A stretch of 20,823 bases of DNA from a virus. Location of the stretch: positions 1 to 20,823 of IMG/VR virus record IMGVR_UViG_3300031873_001254. One strand, 5' to 3'. The notes under the pieces were generated by a model. It did not search any database. It saw only the letters and a list, made by a program, of their open reading frames with translations, and was not told where the DNA came from. Numbering within the stretch: position 1 is the stretch's first letter; every line of letters begins with the position of its first letter. Positions 6,653-12,924 of the stretch are shown here, one piece after another. Position numbers and translations under genes: made by a program.

Positions 6653-7336
6653 ATGATATTGAGGGATGTTTTAATTAAAGATTTGATTGAGGATTTAACA
6701 CTTTATCCGAGGGACGAAGTCAATTGGATGACTATTGTTCGTTACAAAGACAATATGCAAACAGGTTCCATATTCCCGCCAGTAATCGTAGCAAAATATA
6801 AAAATAAATTTGTCCTTATCGATGGTTTCCATCGAGTTGCAGCCTGCCGACGACTTAACATTGAAAGAATCAAAGCCGAGGTCTTTCGGGGACTCACAAA
6901 AGAACAGATGTATCTTAAAGGCGTTGAGGCAAATGCAAAAAACGCAAGACCGTTCTCATCAAAGGAATTGCGTCAGATTGTCTTGAAATGCCGTAACGAC
7001 TACAAGATGCCAGACAATGAGATATCAATGATTGTTTGTATCCCCGAAGAAAGATTGTCGGTATTTATGGCTGACCGGTTGGCAGTGACGCAGGCGGACG
7101 AAGTGTTTGTTTTGAAATCGCAACTGAAACATTTGGCTGGCACAACGGTAAGCGAAACATTTCAAAATGAACAACGAATATATTCAGCACATTGCCAGCT
7201 TACATTTCTTGAGGAGTTCATTTATTTGCTTGAACATAATCATCTTGATTTGAAGAATGAAGAGATAAAAGAAAAGGTTGATAGGATATTAAAACTTTTG
7301 AAAGAGAAGATACAATTACTCTGGATAATTGAATAA
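6653..7336 (+). CDS. ParB-like nuclease (ParB/Srx fold) domain protein
   Basis: A 227-residue protein. Residues 15-80 show the ParB/sulfiredoxin fold: Y-P-R-D-E-V at the start, FPPVIVAKYKNKFVLIDGFHR (DGxHR at 57-61) followed by VAACRRL and a strand KAEVF. Residues about 95-155 are helical with ARPFSSKELRQIV and an EISMIVCIPEERLSVFM segment that may be a helix-turn-helix, as in ParB DNA-binding domains. The C-terminus (190-225) is a Lys/Glu-rich helix that could dimerise. Stand-alone phage ParB-like proteins act as DNA binders, nucleases or NTP-binding partition factors; the role here is open. No ParA partner is in the window. A 5' array and a downstream cluster of arrays flank the gene, so these repeats are candidate binding sites. 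Confidence 0.7.
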   Translation: MILRDVLIKDLIEDLTLYPRDEVNWMTIVRYKDNMQTGSIFPPVIVAKYKNKFVLIDGFHRVAACRRLNIERIKAEVFRGLTKEQMYLKGVEANAKNARPFSSKELRQIVLKCRNDYKMPDNEISMIVCIPEERLSVFMADRLAVTQADEVFVLKSQLKHLAGTTVSETFQNEQRIYSAHCQLTFLEEFIYLLEHNHLDLKNEEIKEKVDRILKLLKEKIQLLWIIE

Positions 7337-7347
7337 ATTATTCAGAG
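7319..7347 (+). other. Hairpin at the end of the ParB-like gene (copy 1)
   Basis: CTCTGGATAATT pairs with AATTATTCAGAG around a 5-base loop: twelve pairs, one of them G-T. It spans the last codons and the stop of the ParB-like gene. No T-run follows on the plus strand, so it is not an ordinary terminator. A diverged copy lies at 7569-7597. Confidence 0.6.
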
Positions 7348-7350
7348 CAG

Positions 7351-7433
7351 GGTATGGTCGGGTCGGGCGAGGTGCGGTGGTGTCAGGCTTGGTATGGTCC
7401 GGTGGGGTTGGATATGGTTAGGTAGGGTAGGGT
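7351..7433 (+). repeat. GGTNN pentamer array 3 (17 units)
   Basis: Seventeen units in phase from 7351. Unit 7 is TGTCA and unit 13 is GATAT. It closes GGTAG GGTAG GGTTT. The next 40 bases are AT-rich (TTTTGCAATCATTTAT...) and hold no gene. The first three units resemble those of array 5, matching the copied hairpin that precedes both. Confidence 0.9.
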
Positions 7434-7473
7434 TTTGCAATCATTTATCTTAAAATATATAATTTTATAATAA

Positions 7474-7541
7474 GGTCCGGCGTGGTGAGGCTGGGTGCGG
7501 CGATGCTGGGTTTGGTATGGTAAGGTAGGGTAGGGTGAGGC
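7474..7541 (+). repeat. GGTNN pentamer array 4 (14 units)
   Basis: Fourteen units in phase, with GGC in units 2, 4, 6 and 14 and TGC in unit 7. The closing units are GGTAG GGTAG GGTGA GGCTT, followed by TTTTGCAATCATAAATT, an AT-rich spacer like the others. No gene follows. Confidence 0.9.
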
Positions 7542-7568
7542 TTTTTGCAATCATAAATTTTATAATTA

Positions 7569-7597
7569 CTCTGGATAGTTTAATAGACTGTTCAGAG
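7569..7597 (+). other. Hairpin copy 2 (duplicated end of the ParB-like gene)
   Basis: The 48 bases from about 7562 to 7610 align with 7312-7360 (gene end, hairpin and array start) with only a few changes. The stem is kept: stem position 10/20 changes from A-T to G-C, and two other changes turn T-A pairs into T-G. There is no reading frame here, so this appears to be a duplicated gene end without the gene. Confidence 0.6.
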
Positions 7598-7600
7598 CGG

Positions 7601-7669
7601 GGTATGGTCAGGTCGGGTGGTGTCGGGTGCGGTAGTGTTTGGTCGGGTAAGGTAGGGTAGGGTAGGGGC
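7601..7669 (+). repeat. GGTNN pentamer array 5 (14 units)
   Basis: Fourteen units in phase. Units 5 and 8 begin TGT. It ends with three GGTAG units, then GGGCT and a T-run. The spacer after it (CTCCAATAACAATTTTTTCA) is of a second spacer type, shared in part with the one at 8241-8260. Confidence 0.9.
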
Positions 7670-7695
7670 TTTTTCTCCAATAACAATTTTTTCAG

Positions 7696-7773
7696 GGTTA
7701 GGTACGGTAGGGTGTGGTGTGGCGATGTATGGTTGGGTCTGGTTGGTCCCGGTAGGGTAAGGTAAGGTAGGGC
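7696..7773 (+). repeat. GGTNN pentamer array 6 (16 units)
   Basis: Sixteen units in phase. Unit 7 is TGTAT and unit 11 (7746-7750) has lost the GGT pattern by substitution, yet the phase is kept. It closes GGTAA GGTAA GGTAG GGCTT, followed by the spacer TGCAATCATTTATAATTTAT. Confidence 0.9.
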
Positions 7774-7803
7774 TTTGCAATCATTTATAATTTATAAAAA
7801 TAG

Positions 7804-7871
7804 GGTTGGGTAAGGTTGGGTCCGGTTTGGTCAGGTAAGGTTAGGTCAGGTGATGTCAGGTAGGGTAGGGC
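7804..7871 (+). repeat. GGTNN pentamer array 7 (14 units)
   Basis: Fourteen units in phase. The only departure from GG is TGTCA in unit 11. It ends GGTAG GGTAG GGCTT, then an AT-rich spacer of about 35 bases without coding potential. Confidence 0.9.
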
Positions 7872-7906
7872 TTTTGTTATTATTTATAATTTTTAATAAA
7901 CAATCT

Positions 7907-7979
7907 GGTCGGGTATGGTATGGTTAGGTATGGTTGAGTAAGGTCCGGTTGGGTATGGTCAGGTAGGGTGAGGTAGGGC
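7907..7979 (+). repeat. GGTNN pentamer array 8 (15 units)
   Basis: Fifteen units in phase. Unit 7 is AGTAA. It ends GGTAG GGTGA GGTAG GGCTT, then the spacer TTTTGCAATTATTTCTTAAC. Confidence 0.9.
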
Positions 7980-8012
7980 TTTTTGCAATTATTTCTTAAC
8001 CAATTTTTTTAA

Positions 8013-8080
8013 GGTAGGGTTTGGTTTGGTGTGGCGGTGTGTGGTGATGTGTGGTCCGGCGGGATAGGGTAGGGTAGGGT
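8013..8080 (+). repeat. GGTNN pentamer array 9 (14 units)
   Basis: Fourteen units in phase. Units 6 and 8 are both TGTGT and unit 11 is GATAG. It ends GGTAG GGTAG GGTTT followed by TTTGCAATTATTTATAAATT, the clearest copy of the AT-rich spacer. Confidence 0.9.
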
Positions 8081-8111
8081 TTTTGCAATTATTTATAAAT
8101 TATAAAAATAT

Positions 8112-8149
8112 GGTGCGGTGAGGTCAGGTACGGTCGGGTCTGGTAGGGT
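8112..8149 (+). repeat. GGTNN pentamer array 10 (8 units, short)
   Basis: Eight units in phase, with GGT intact in all of them, closing GGTAG GGTTT and then GCAATTATCATC. It is about half the usual length, as if the middle had been lost in a multiple of five bases. Confidence 0.85.
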
Positions 8150-8190
8150 TTGCAATTATCATCATTTTTTTTATATACTTTATCCATTAA

Positions 8191-8238
8191 GGTAGGGTAA
8201 TGTCAGGTGTGGTAATGTAGGGTAGGGTTTGGTAGGGT
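8191..8238 (+). repeat. GGTNN pentamer array 11 (10 units)
   Basis: Ten units in phase. Units 3 and 6 begin TGT. The closing pair GGTAG GGTTT appears twice in succession. The spacer after it contains CCATAACAATTTTTT, like the one after array 5. Confidence 0.85.
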
Positions 8239-8263
8239 TTTCTTTCCCATAACAATTTTTTGC

Positions 8264-8278
8264 GGTGAGGTAAGGAAG
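8264..8278 (+). repeat. Vestigial GGTNN array 12 (3 units)
   Basis: GGTGA GGTAA GGAAG in phase, directly before the leader and Shine-Dalgarno of the 8315 gene. This is the same position that arrays 1 and 2 hold relative to their genes, which suggests a worn-down copy. Confidence 0.5.
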
Positions 8279-8314
8279 GCGAATTATACAAAGACAAAGG
8301 GGAGGTGAATTGTA

Positions 8315-8473
8315 ATGAGATATACATGGGCAGATGAGGGATACAAGCGAATTCCGATTACAACGATTGCGCAAGCCAAGTCATCGTATGCTTCCCTGAT
8401 TCGATGGGCTAATGCAACAAAGAAAGAACTAGACCGTTTGGTTGCAGAAAAGAAAATAAGATTAGCAAGTTAA
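8315..8473 (+). CDS. Small hypothetical protein (52 aa)
   Basis: ATG at 8315 has a strong Shine-Dalgarno (GGGGAGGTG at 8299-8307) and reads 52 codons to TAA at 8471-8473. The protein is MRYTWADEGYKRIPITTIAQ followed by a basic helical second half (SLIRWANATKKELDRL and VAEKKIRLAS). I do not recognise it. Its length, charge and the segment from residue 15 to 45 would fit a small DNA-binding helical protein, but there is no proof. It is the last plus-strand gene before the bidirectional terminator. Confidence 0.6.
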   Translation: MRYTWADEGYKRIPITTIAQAKSSYASLIRWANATKKELDRLVAEKKIRLAS

Positions 8474-8540
8474 TAAATATATCAGGCGGGGTTTCATCTA
8501 TCGATGATTCCTATAAATCCAATTGTGTAAAGCAAAGTGA

Positions 8541-8595
8541 GGTCTGGTTTTGTAGTATGTGGTAATGCAAGGCGATGTAATGCAATGCAATGAAA
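8541..8595 (+). repeat. Degenerate pentamer array 13 (11 units, drifting to TGYAA)
   Basis: From 8541 the 5-base period continues for eleven units, but the unit changes from GGTNN to TGTAA/TGCAA/TGAAA along the array; three units are TGCAA. A few pentamers just upstream (TGTAA AGCAA AGTGA) are in the same phase. It lies between the 8315 gene and the terminator. It is probably an old, mutated array, or a relative with a different unit. Confidence 0.6.
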
Positions 8596-8616
8596 AATTA
8601 AGTACAGCAAAACTAT

Positions 8617-8652
8617 AAATCGGCGGATAGGTTAATGCCTTTTCGCCGATTT
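8617..8652. terminator. Bidirectional intrinsic terminator between convergent genes
   Basis: AAATCGGCG (8617-8625) pairs perfectly with CGCCGATTT (8644-8652) around an 18-base loop, with T-rich sequence on the plus side and a weaker T-containing tail on the minus side. It closes the plus-strand island and the leftward tail/lysis block, whose last stop codon overlaps the right arm. Confidence 0.75.
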
Positions 8653-9392
8653 TATTTACCGAAGCTCTTCCATATACCCGCAAATACCCCTAACGATATC
8701 CATTGTCTGTAAAATCCCTGCATCAATAATTGAGCCGACCGCACATCGCAGGTGCTTCCGCATCTCAAAATTATCGACGGAATATCTATCAATGTATTAT
8801 GTTTCAAATCATTATTTTCAGTCATATAGCTAACACCTTTGACGGCAGACCTCGTGCGATGAGCGACTTCATCAAGAATATTATTAGCAATTTCCTCGCT
8901 CCCTGCTACTTTATTACATACGGCTTCGAGACCGCTATCAGCAACATAAGCGGTTACGTCGAATGTCAACAAGAGGTCAACTTCAAGAAATTTCGCATAA
9001 TTCAAACGAGCATTTTGGTCTTGTTCTAATATAGTATCACCTTCAGAATAAATACTAGCAGGGATATATTTTTTTTCCTTCATATTTCCTTCGTAAGTAA
9101 CAACTGATTTCAAATATTGAATAGCACACTCTCGATAGCGAGGCTGCTGTGATTCACCCATCGAATTTGCGTTCCCATATCCTTTATAGACTTTATTCAA
9201 TAACCTTGTAGAATAAACCTTACACCCAACGGTTTTTAATAAATCACATAACGGAATTGAAACATCAATGACGAGCGAATCGATGTAAAGTCCATTAATC
9301 ACCGGCTTCTGATAAATCCATTGTTTAACATCCGCATTGAAATACAATCCGCCTACTGGATTAATTAGAATCTTTTTGTCTTTGCACCCCAT
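8652..9392 (-). CDS. Amidase_3-fold protein lacking the zinc ligands (probably inactive)
   Basis: The 246-residue chain follows the layout of N-acetylmuramoyl-L-alanine amidase family 3. It has a first strand ending NPVGG (11-15, in place of DPGHGG), a helix then GCKVYSTR (57-63, like G-x-x-V-x-x-TR), and NARLNYAKFLEVDLLLTFD (127-145, like R...AN...ADL-SIH). A G-x-E helix and SEEIANNILDEV (165-176) come next, then VKGVSY, DIPSIILRCG (203-212, in place of PAVLVE-GF), and a C-terminal A-I-x-x-G-I-like helix. All expected catalytic positions are replaced: no His at 11-15, Asp in place of the second His, Arg in place of the last Glu. The whole protein has only two His, neither in place. It may bind peptidoglycan or act structurally. 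It is last in the lysis region; the start has GGGAGG. Confidence 0.6.
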   Translation of the reverse strand: MGCKDKKILINPVGGLYFNADVKQWIYQKPVINGLYIDSLVIDVSIPLCDLLKTVGCKVYSTRLLNKVYKGYGNANSMGESQQPRYRECAIQYLKSVVTYEGNMKEKKYIPASIYSEGDTILEQDQNARLNYAKFLEVDLLLTFDVTAYVADSGLEAVCNKVAGSEEIANNILDEVAHRTRSAVKGVSYMTENNDLKHNTLIDIPSIILRCGSTCDVRSAQLLMQGFYRQWISLGVFAGIWKSFGK

Positions 9393-9413
9393 GATACTTC
9401 CTCCCTTTGTTGT

Positions 9414-10073
9414 TTAATATCTTACTATTGCGACACCGCCTGCATCCCATTTTTTATCTTCAACATCCAAATTAAATTTATATGAACCAAGAACACCAAC
9501 CATTATATTATCCCCAATATTAATCCCTTGACCCATCAGGCATTGCTTATTCTGGAATTGATAGCCAAATATTGTTGCCCAAAAAGGAATAGGATTTCTT
9601 TCCGTAATCGTGGATACATTTGTCGTAGTATGGCTTGATGCCTCTACGGTTGACGAATTAGTGCTGGTCGATATTGATGTGTTCGTACTGGTTCCTGTTG
9701 AAGAAGATGAACCCACAACAACCATTATGCTATTAGATGTAGTTCGCTTTTCTGTGCGTTTCTCTATTCTGCCGTCAGGATATTTGATTTCTACAATTAT
9801 TGTTTCTGATTGATATGCCTTATTAATCTTCTTGAGCTTATCTATTTGACTATTCATTGTTGTAATATCAGTGTTGAGTTGGGTGATTGTTGATTCCGCT
9901 TTTTTCAATGATTCGGTATCTACTACGGTAGTAACGGTTTCAACGGTTTTTACATTAGGCGAGAATGTCTTAATAAGAGCATACACCAACAGAATGATAC
10001 ACACTAACCAACAATACTTATGCCAATTATCTTTCAGATATACCAATGCCCGAATCATTTTTTCCCATATCAT
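9414..10073 (-). CDS. Membrane-anchored coiled-coil protein, possible spanin-like lysis protein
   Basis: A 219-residue protein. A membrane segment lies at about 20-36 (CWLVCIILLVYALI) after a positively charged N-terminus. A coiled coil at about 52-90 follows, then a short strand pair with PDGRIEKRTEKR, a Ser/Thr-rich linker at about 111-157, and a C-terminal domain (160-219) that looks beta-stranded and ends in an aromatic residue (AIVRY). This layout, an inner-membrane anchor, a periplasmic coiled coil and a distal end, fits a spanin-like protein linking inner and outer membranes. The place between two amidase-fold genes supports a lysis role. No sequence family was recognised, so the function is inference. 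Confidence 0.4.
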   Translation of the reverse strand: MIWEKMIRALVYLKDNWHKYCWLVCIILLVYALIKTFSPNVKTVETVTTVVDTESLKKAESTITQLNTDITTMNSQIDKLKKINKAYQSETIIVEIKYPDGRIEKRTEKRTTSNSIMVVVGSSSSTGTSTNTSISTSTNSSTVEASSHTTTNVSTITERNPIPFWATIFGYQFQNKQCLMGQGINIGDNIMVGVLGSYKFNLDVEDKKWDAGGVAIVRY

Positions 10074-10097
10074 AAACCCCTCCCTTTGTCTTTATTT

Positions 10098-10838
10098 TTA
10101 TAAACATGACCTGAAGTAATCAGTATTCCAGAATTTACCCGGACATTGCTTCTGTCTAGGCACATTCATCTTATCATAAACTTCCCGATGCCCTATCACA
10201 TTAGCTATTGGGATTGAAAATGTATCCACAAATGTTCTCGTCACCATTAATGCAAACTCCCATAACATACGAGGCACTTGGTTTTTGTCAAAATCACCGA
10301 TTGCACATAACCCCAGATAATTCTCATTGAACTCTTTATATCCTGCGTGTGTGCCAATCATTGATAAAGGTCTGCCATATTTGAATATGTATTTATCATC
10401 TATTGATTCAATTAATCCATGATATCCCACATCCATCCATGCCAGTTCAAAATATCGTTTATCAGCAGGATTAGCTTCTTTCTTTTTTAGCTCTGCAAAA
10501 TAATAATCATATTCAGGTTTTTTATACCATTCGCCATTTTTATATTTCACATATTCTATGCCCGATAACTTTTCCTTTTGAGGCTCTGCCACTGCATTGA
10601 AATCAATCCTGAACGATTTGTGATATTTGATGACACCATCAATATTATTATGAACTAAATCATCTCTTGTAGCTGAATGATGCCAAACAATCCCCAACCA
10701 TTTTCTCGATGTAGATATATCAATCGACAGTGTTAATCGTGGTTTCTTCGGAATATAAATCACTGGTTTTGGTTTCGGTACTACTGGTACAATTATAGCA
10801 TTCTGTATCAATCCTTTGAAAAAACTAACAAGATTCAT
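10098..10838 (-). CDS. N-acetylmuramoyl-L-alanine amidase (Amidase_2), endolysin
   Basis: A 246-residue protein with the Amidase_2/PGRP fold found in T7 lysozyme-type endolysins. It has IVWHHSAT (50-57, first zinc His at 53), MDVGYHGLIE (135-144), GTHAGYKEFNENYLGLCAIGDF (162-183), and IGHREV (215-220, His217) with CPGKFW (232-237, Cys232 as third ligand). The enzyme would cut the bond between N-acetylmuramate and L-Ala in host peptidoglycan. Residues about 80-130 are an insertion rich in Lys and Tyr. The N-terminus (5-30) is hydrophobic and Pro-rich but not a clear signal peptide, so export may rely on a holin. The start follows AAAGGAG. It is downstream of the tail fibre gene in the same leftward block. 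Confidence 0.85.
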   Translation of the reverse strand: MNLVSFFKGLIQNAIIVPVVPKPKPVIYIPKKPRLTLSIDISTSRKWLGIVWHHSATRDDLVHNNIDGVIKYHKSFRIDFNAVAEPQKEKLSGIEYVKYKNGEWYKKPEYDYYFAELKKKEANPADKRYFELAWMDVGYHGLIESIDDKYIFKYGRPLSMIGTHAGYKEFNENYLGLCAIGDFDKNQVPRMLWEFALMVTRTFVDTFSIPIANVIGHREVYDKMNVPRQKQCPGKFWNTDYFRSCL

Positions 10839-10849
10839 AAACAGCTCCT

Positions 10850-12910
10850 TTATAATGTTTTCTGGATATTAGAAATCGTAACATTTGTACCTTTAAGCGT
10901 AGTATCCCCTGTTATATACCCGGCTTTCATGGTAGTTGGCGCCGTGGCATCAAACATCAACGCTGATGCGTTTCCTATGAATGTACAATTGGTAACTATT
11001 GGTGTTGCTGTTGTTGCAGTCAATTTAATGCCAACCGCACTAGCATGACCTATATGAAATTGACATCCTTGAATATTAGGCACACAAGTTCCGCCAATCT
11101 CGACTAAATTAATACCAATCGTTGTTGCCAGATGACAACTAATCATATCGAATGTCGCATCTGTCGCCGTGATACACACACCGTCACGTTTGAAGACAGT
11201 ATCCATAATTTTTGCTACTGATACAGTGTCAAGCGTCAAAGAAACAGAAGCGCTATCCATAAATTCACAATTGTAAAATTCCGGCGTTGCAGTATTTAAT
11301 ACATCAACATTAGTTAATGAACAAGTAAAAAACTTTGCTGTTCCTGCTGAATCAATGGTGATTACACCGTTATGTATACAATCGTGAAACTCTGAATCAG
11401 TTTCTATCTCTATGATATTATTGCTCGCTGTTCCTAATATCTTGCAAGAAAAAAATTTGCTCAATGCCTGCACAGTAATAGTTTGACCCGCCTCCAGAGC
11501 ATCTCCTGCAAACCATGCTTCTTTAGATATAAAACAATTTCTTAATTCACTATAGCCATTCAGGTACAAAACCTCATCATTGCCAATTATTGTGGTATTC
11601 CATACATTAAGCAAACCAGTGGTCAGTGATTCATTATTAATAACTTTATATTTCGTCTGACGAATAATGCTATCATAAATATTAACTATGCTCGTCCCCG
11701 TTAAATGAATACAACCAACTGATGTTGACCGAGATTCTACTTCACAGTTTACGAGTGTCAGCGTTCCAGCATCAATATTAATCCCGCCGAATAACATCCC
11801 TGTGCTGACTTGTCCGATTTTACAGTTCGTTAGTTTAACAGTTCCTCCGCTAATATTGATTAAATTAGCGTTAGCTGTATAACCAGCAATAAACCGAATG
11901 GTCATATCAGAGAATTCTATGGTTGGTGTTGCACCAATATCTATCCATGCAGTCGGTGCTAAACTATATAAATCCTCAAATTCAAGTATTGTTTTATCTA
12001 TACCTCCACCAATAATCTTTACATACCCTATTGTTCCGAGACTGAATTGGAATGGACAGTTATAAATACCGGGTTGGAGAATAACGGTATAAGGATTATC
12101 AATAGTAGGTGTGATTGCATTAGCATCAAGTCTGCTGGCAATGACATCATACAGCGTTTCATAATTTCCACCAACTGCTCCAACAGTTACAAGATTGGTT
12201 CCTATTGAATTACTGCTTTGCGAAAACTTTGGTCTTACATCAATGATGCTTGCTGGGTCAACAGTCTCTGTATTCATACGCTTAATAACAGCCAATCTCA
12301 TACCATGATGCCCAGTAGATAACGCAGGTATTGAAGGATTTTTTATAACATTATCACCTTGAAAGAAATGAAATTCGTAATACCATTTTTCTCGAATCGC
12401 AGTTTCACCTAATACAGAATCTTGCATTTCAGAATCATCGCTCGGCAAATATTCTTTACGCCAAAATTCAACATATATTAAATCATACCGGTATGAACCC
12501 GCTGGCGGGATTGCTGTTTGTTCACTGGTAAAATCATATTCATAATAACCAAATCCATCTACCGCATGTTCATAGGTCAACGATGGGAATGTGGTCAAGA
12601 CATCAGGCAAATCAAGTCGAATCCCAGAAAACTCTGCACCTGTTATAAATGATTGAGCATAGGCTCTGCCCTGATAGATACGAACAGTATTATCTCCGGG
12701 TGACGCTAATGCCTGCACATCAAAAGAAATTCCAATACACCCAAAATGCGCAAGTTCATTTATGGCTTGCTGAAGTTCATAATTAGCCATATCTTGAGAT
12801 TCCACCACCTCAAAATCAGCAGGATTTTTCCCCGCCTGATATATTACCGTAGCATATCGCTTTTCCTTCCAATACGCTAAATCATAAAATTCTCTTTTAC
12901 TTACAGTCAT
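10850..12910 (-). CDS. Tail fibre/tailspike with right-handed beta-helix
   Basis: A 686-residue protein. The N-terminal 220 residues look like a baseplate-attachment and collar region (KREFYDLAYWKEKRYATVIY, then RYDLIYVEFWRKEY, and DPASIIDVRPKF, typical of phage fibre N-terminal domains). From about 235 the chain holds parallel beta-helix rungs with short repeated strands of the type I-x-N-C-x-I or L-x-N-C-x-F, beginning at TVILQPGIYNCPF. No catalytic pair was identified. It probably binds or degrades a host surface glycan. It lies directly after the structural gene at 12925 and just before the endolysin, as expected for a receptor-binding protein. Confidence 0.7.
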   Translation of the reverse strand: MTVSKREFYDLAYWKEKRYATVIYQAGKNPADFEVVESQDMANYELQQAINELAHFGCIGISFDVQALASPGDNTVRIYQGRAYAQSFITGAEFSGIRLDLPDVLTTFPSLTYEHAVDGFGYYEYDFTSEQTAIPPAGSYRYDLIYVEFWRKEYLPSDDSEMQDSVLGETAIREKWYYEFHFFQGDNVIKNPSIPALSTGHHGMRLAVIKRMNTETVDPASIIDVRPKFSQSSNSIGTNLVTVGAVGGNYETLYDVIASRLDANAITPTIDNPYTVILQPGIYNCPFQFSLGTIGYVKIIGGGIDKTILEFEDLYSLAPTAWIDIGATPTIEFSDMTIRFIAGYTANANLINISGGTVKLTNCKIGQVSTGMLFGGINIDAGTLTLVNCEVESRSTSVGCIHLTGTSIVNIYDSIIRQTKYKVINNESLTTGLLNVWNTTIIGNDEVLYLNGYSELRNCFISKEAWFAGDALEAGQTITVQALSKFFSCKILGTASNNIIEIETDSEFHDCIHNGVITIDSAGTAKFFTCSLTNVDVLNTATPEFYNCEFMDSASVSLTLDTVSVAKIMDTVFKRDGVCITATDATFDMISCHLATTIGINLVEIGGTCVPNIQGCQFHIGHASAVGIKLTATTATPIVTNCTFIGNASALMFDATAPTTMKAGYITGDTTLKGTNVTISNIQKTL

Positions 12911-12924
12911 AAATTAATCCCCCC

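Noticed and set aside
7319-7347. Intrinsic terminator for the ParB-like gene
   Set aside because: The stem is AT-rich toward the loop and no T-run follows on the plus strand, so it is listed only as a hairpin.
7351-8238. CRISPR array
   Set aside because: The repeated part is a variable pentamer series, not a constant repeat, and the AT-rich segments between arrays are similar to each other rather than unique spacers. No cas genes are present.
6253-8238. Diversity-generating retroelement variable region
   Set aside because: No reverse transcriptase is present, and variability is not limited to adenine-derived positions in a coding template/variable pair.
6253-8238. Telomere-like terminal repeat (GGTAGGGTAGGG ends)
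   Set aside because: The arrays are internal, flanked by genes on both sides, and the unit is a 5-base variable one rather than a constant telomeric repeat.
7465-8374. Minus-strand frames rich in repeated Thr-Leu-Pro-Tyr-Pro across the array region
   Set aside because: They are the complement of GGTNN arrays read in frames that happen to lack stops. They lack sensible starts and Shine-Dalgarno sites and change frame with each array.
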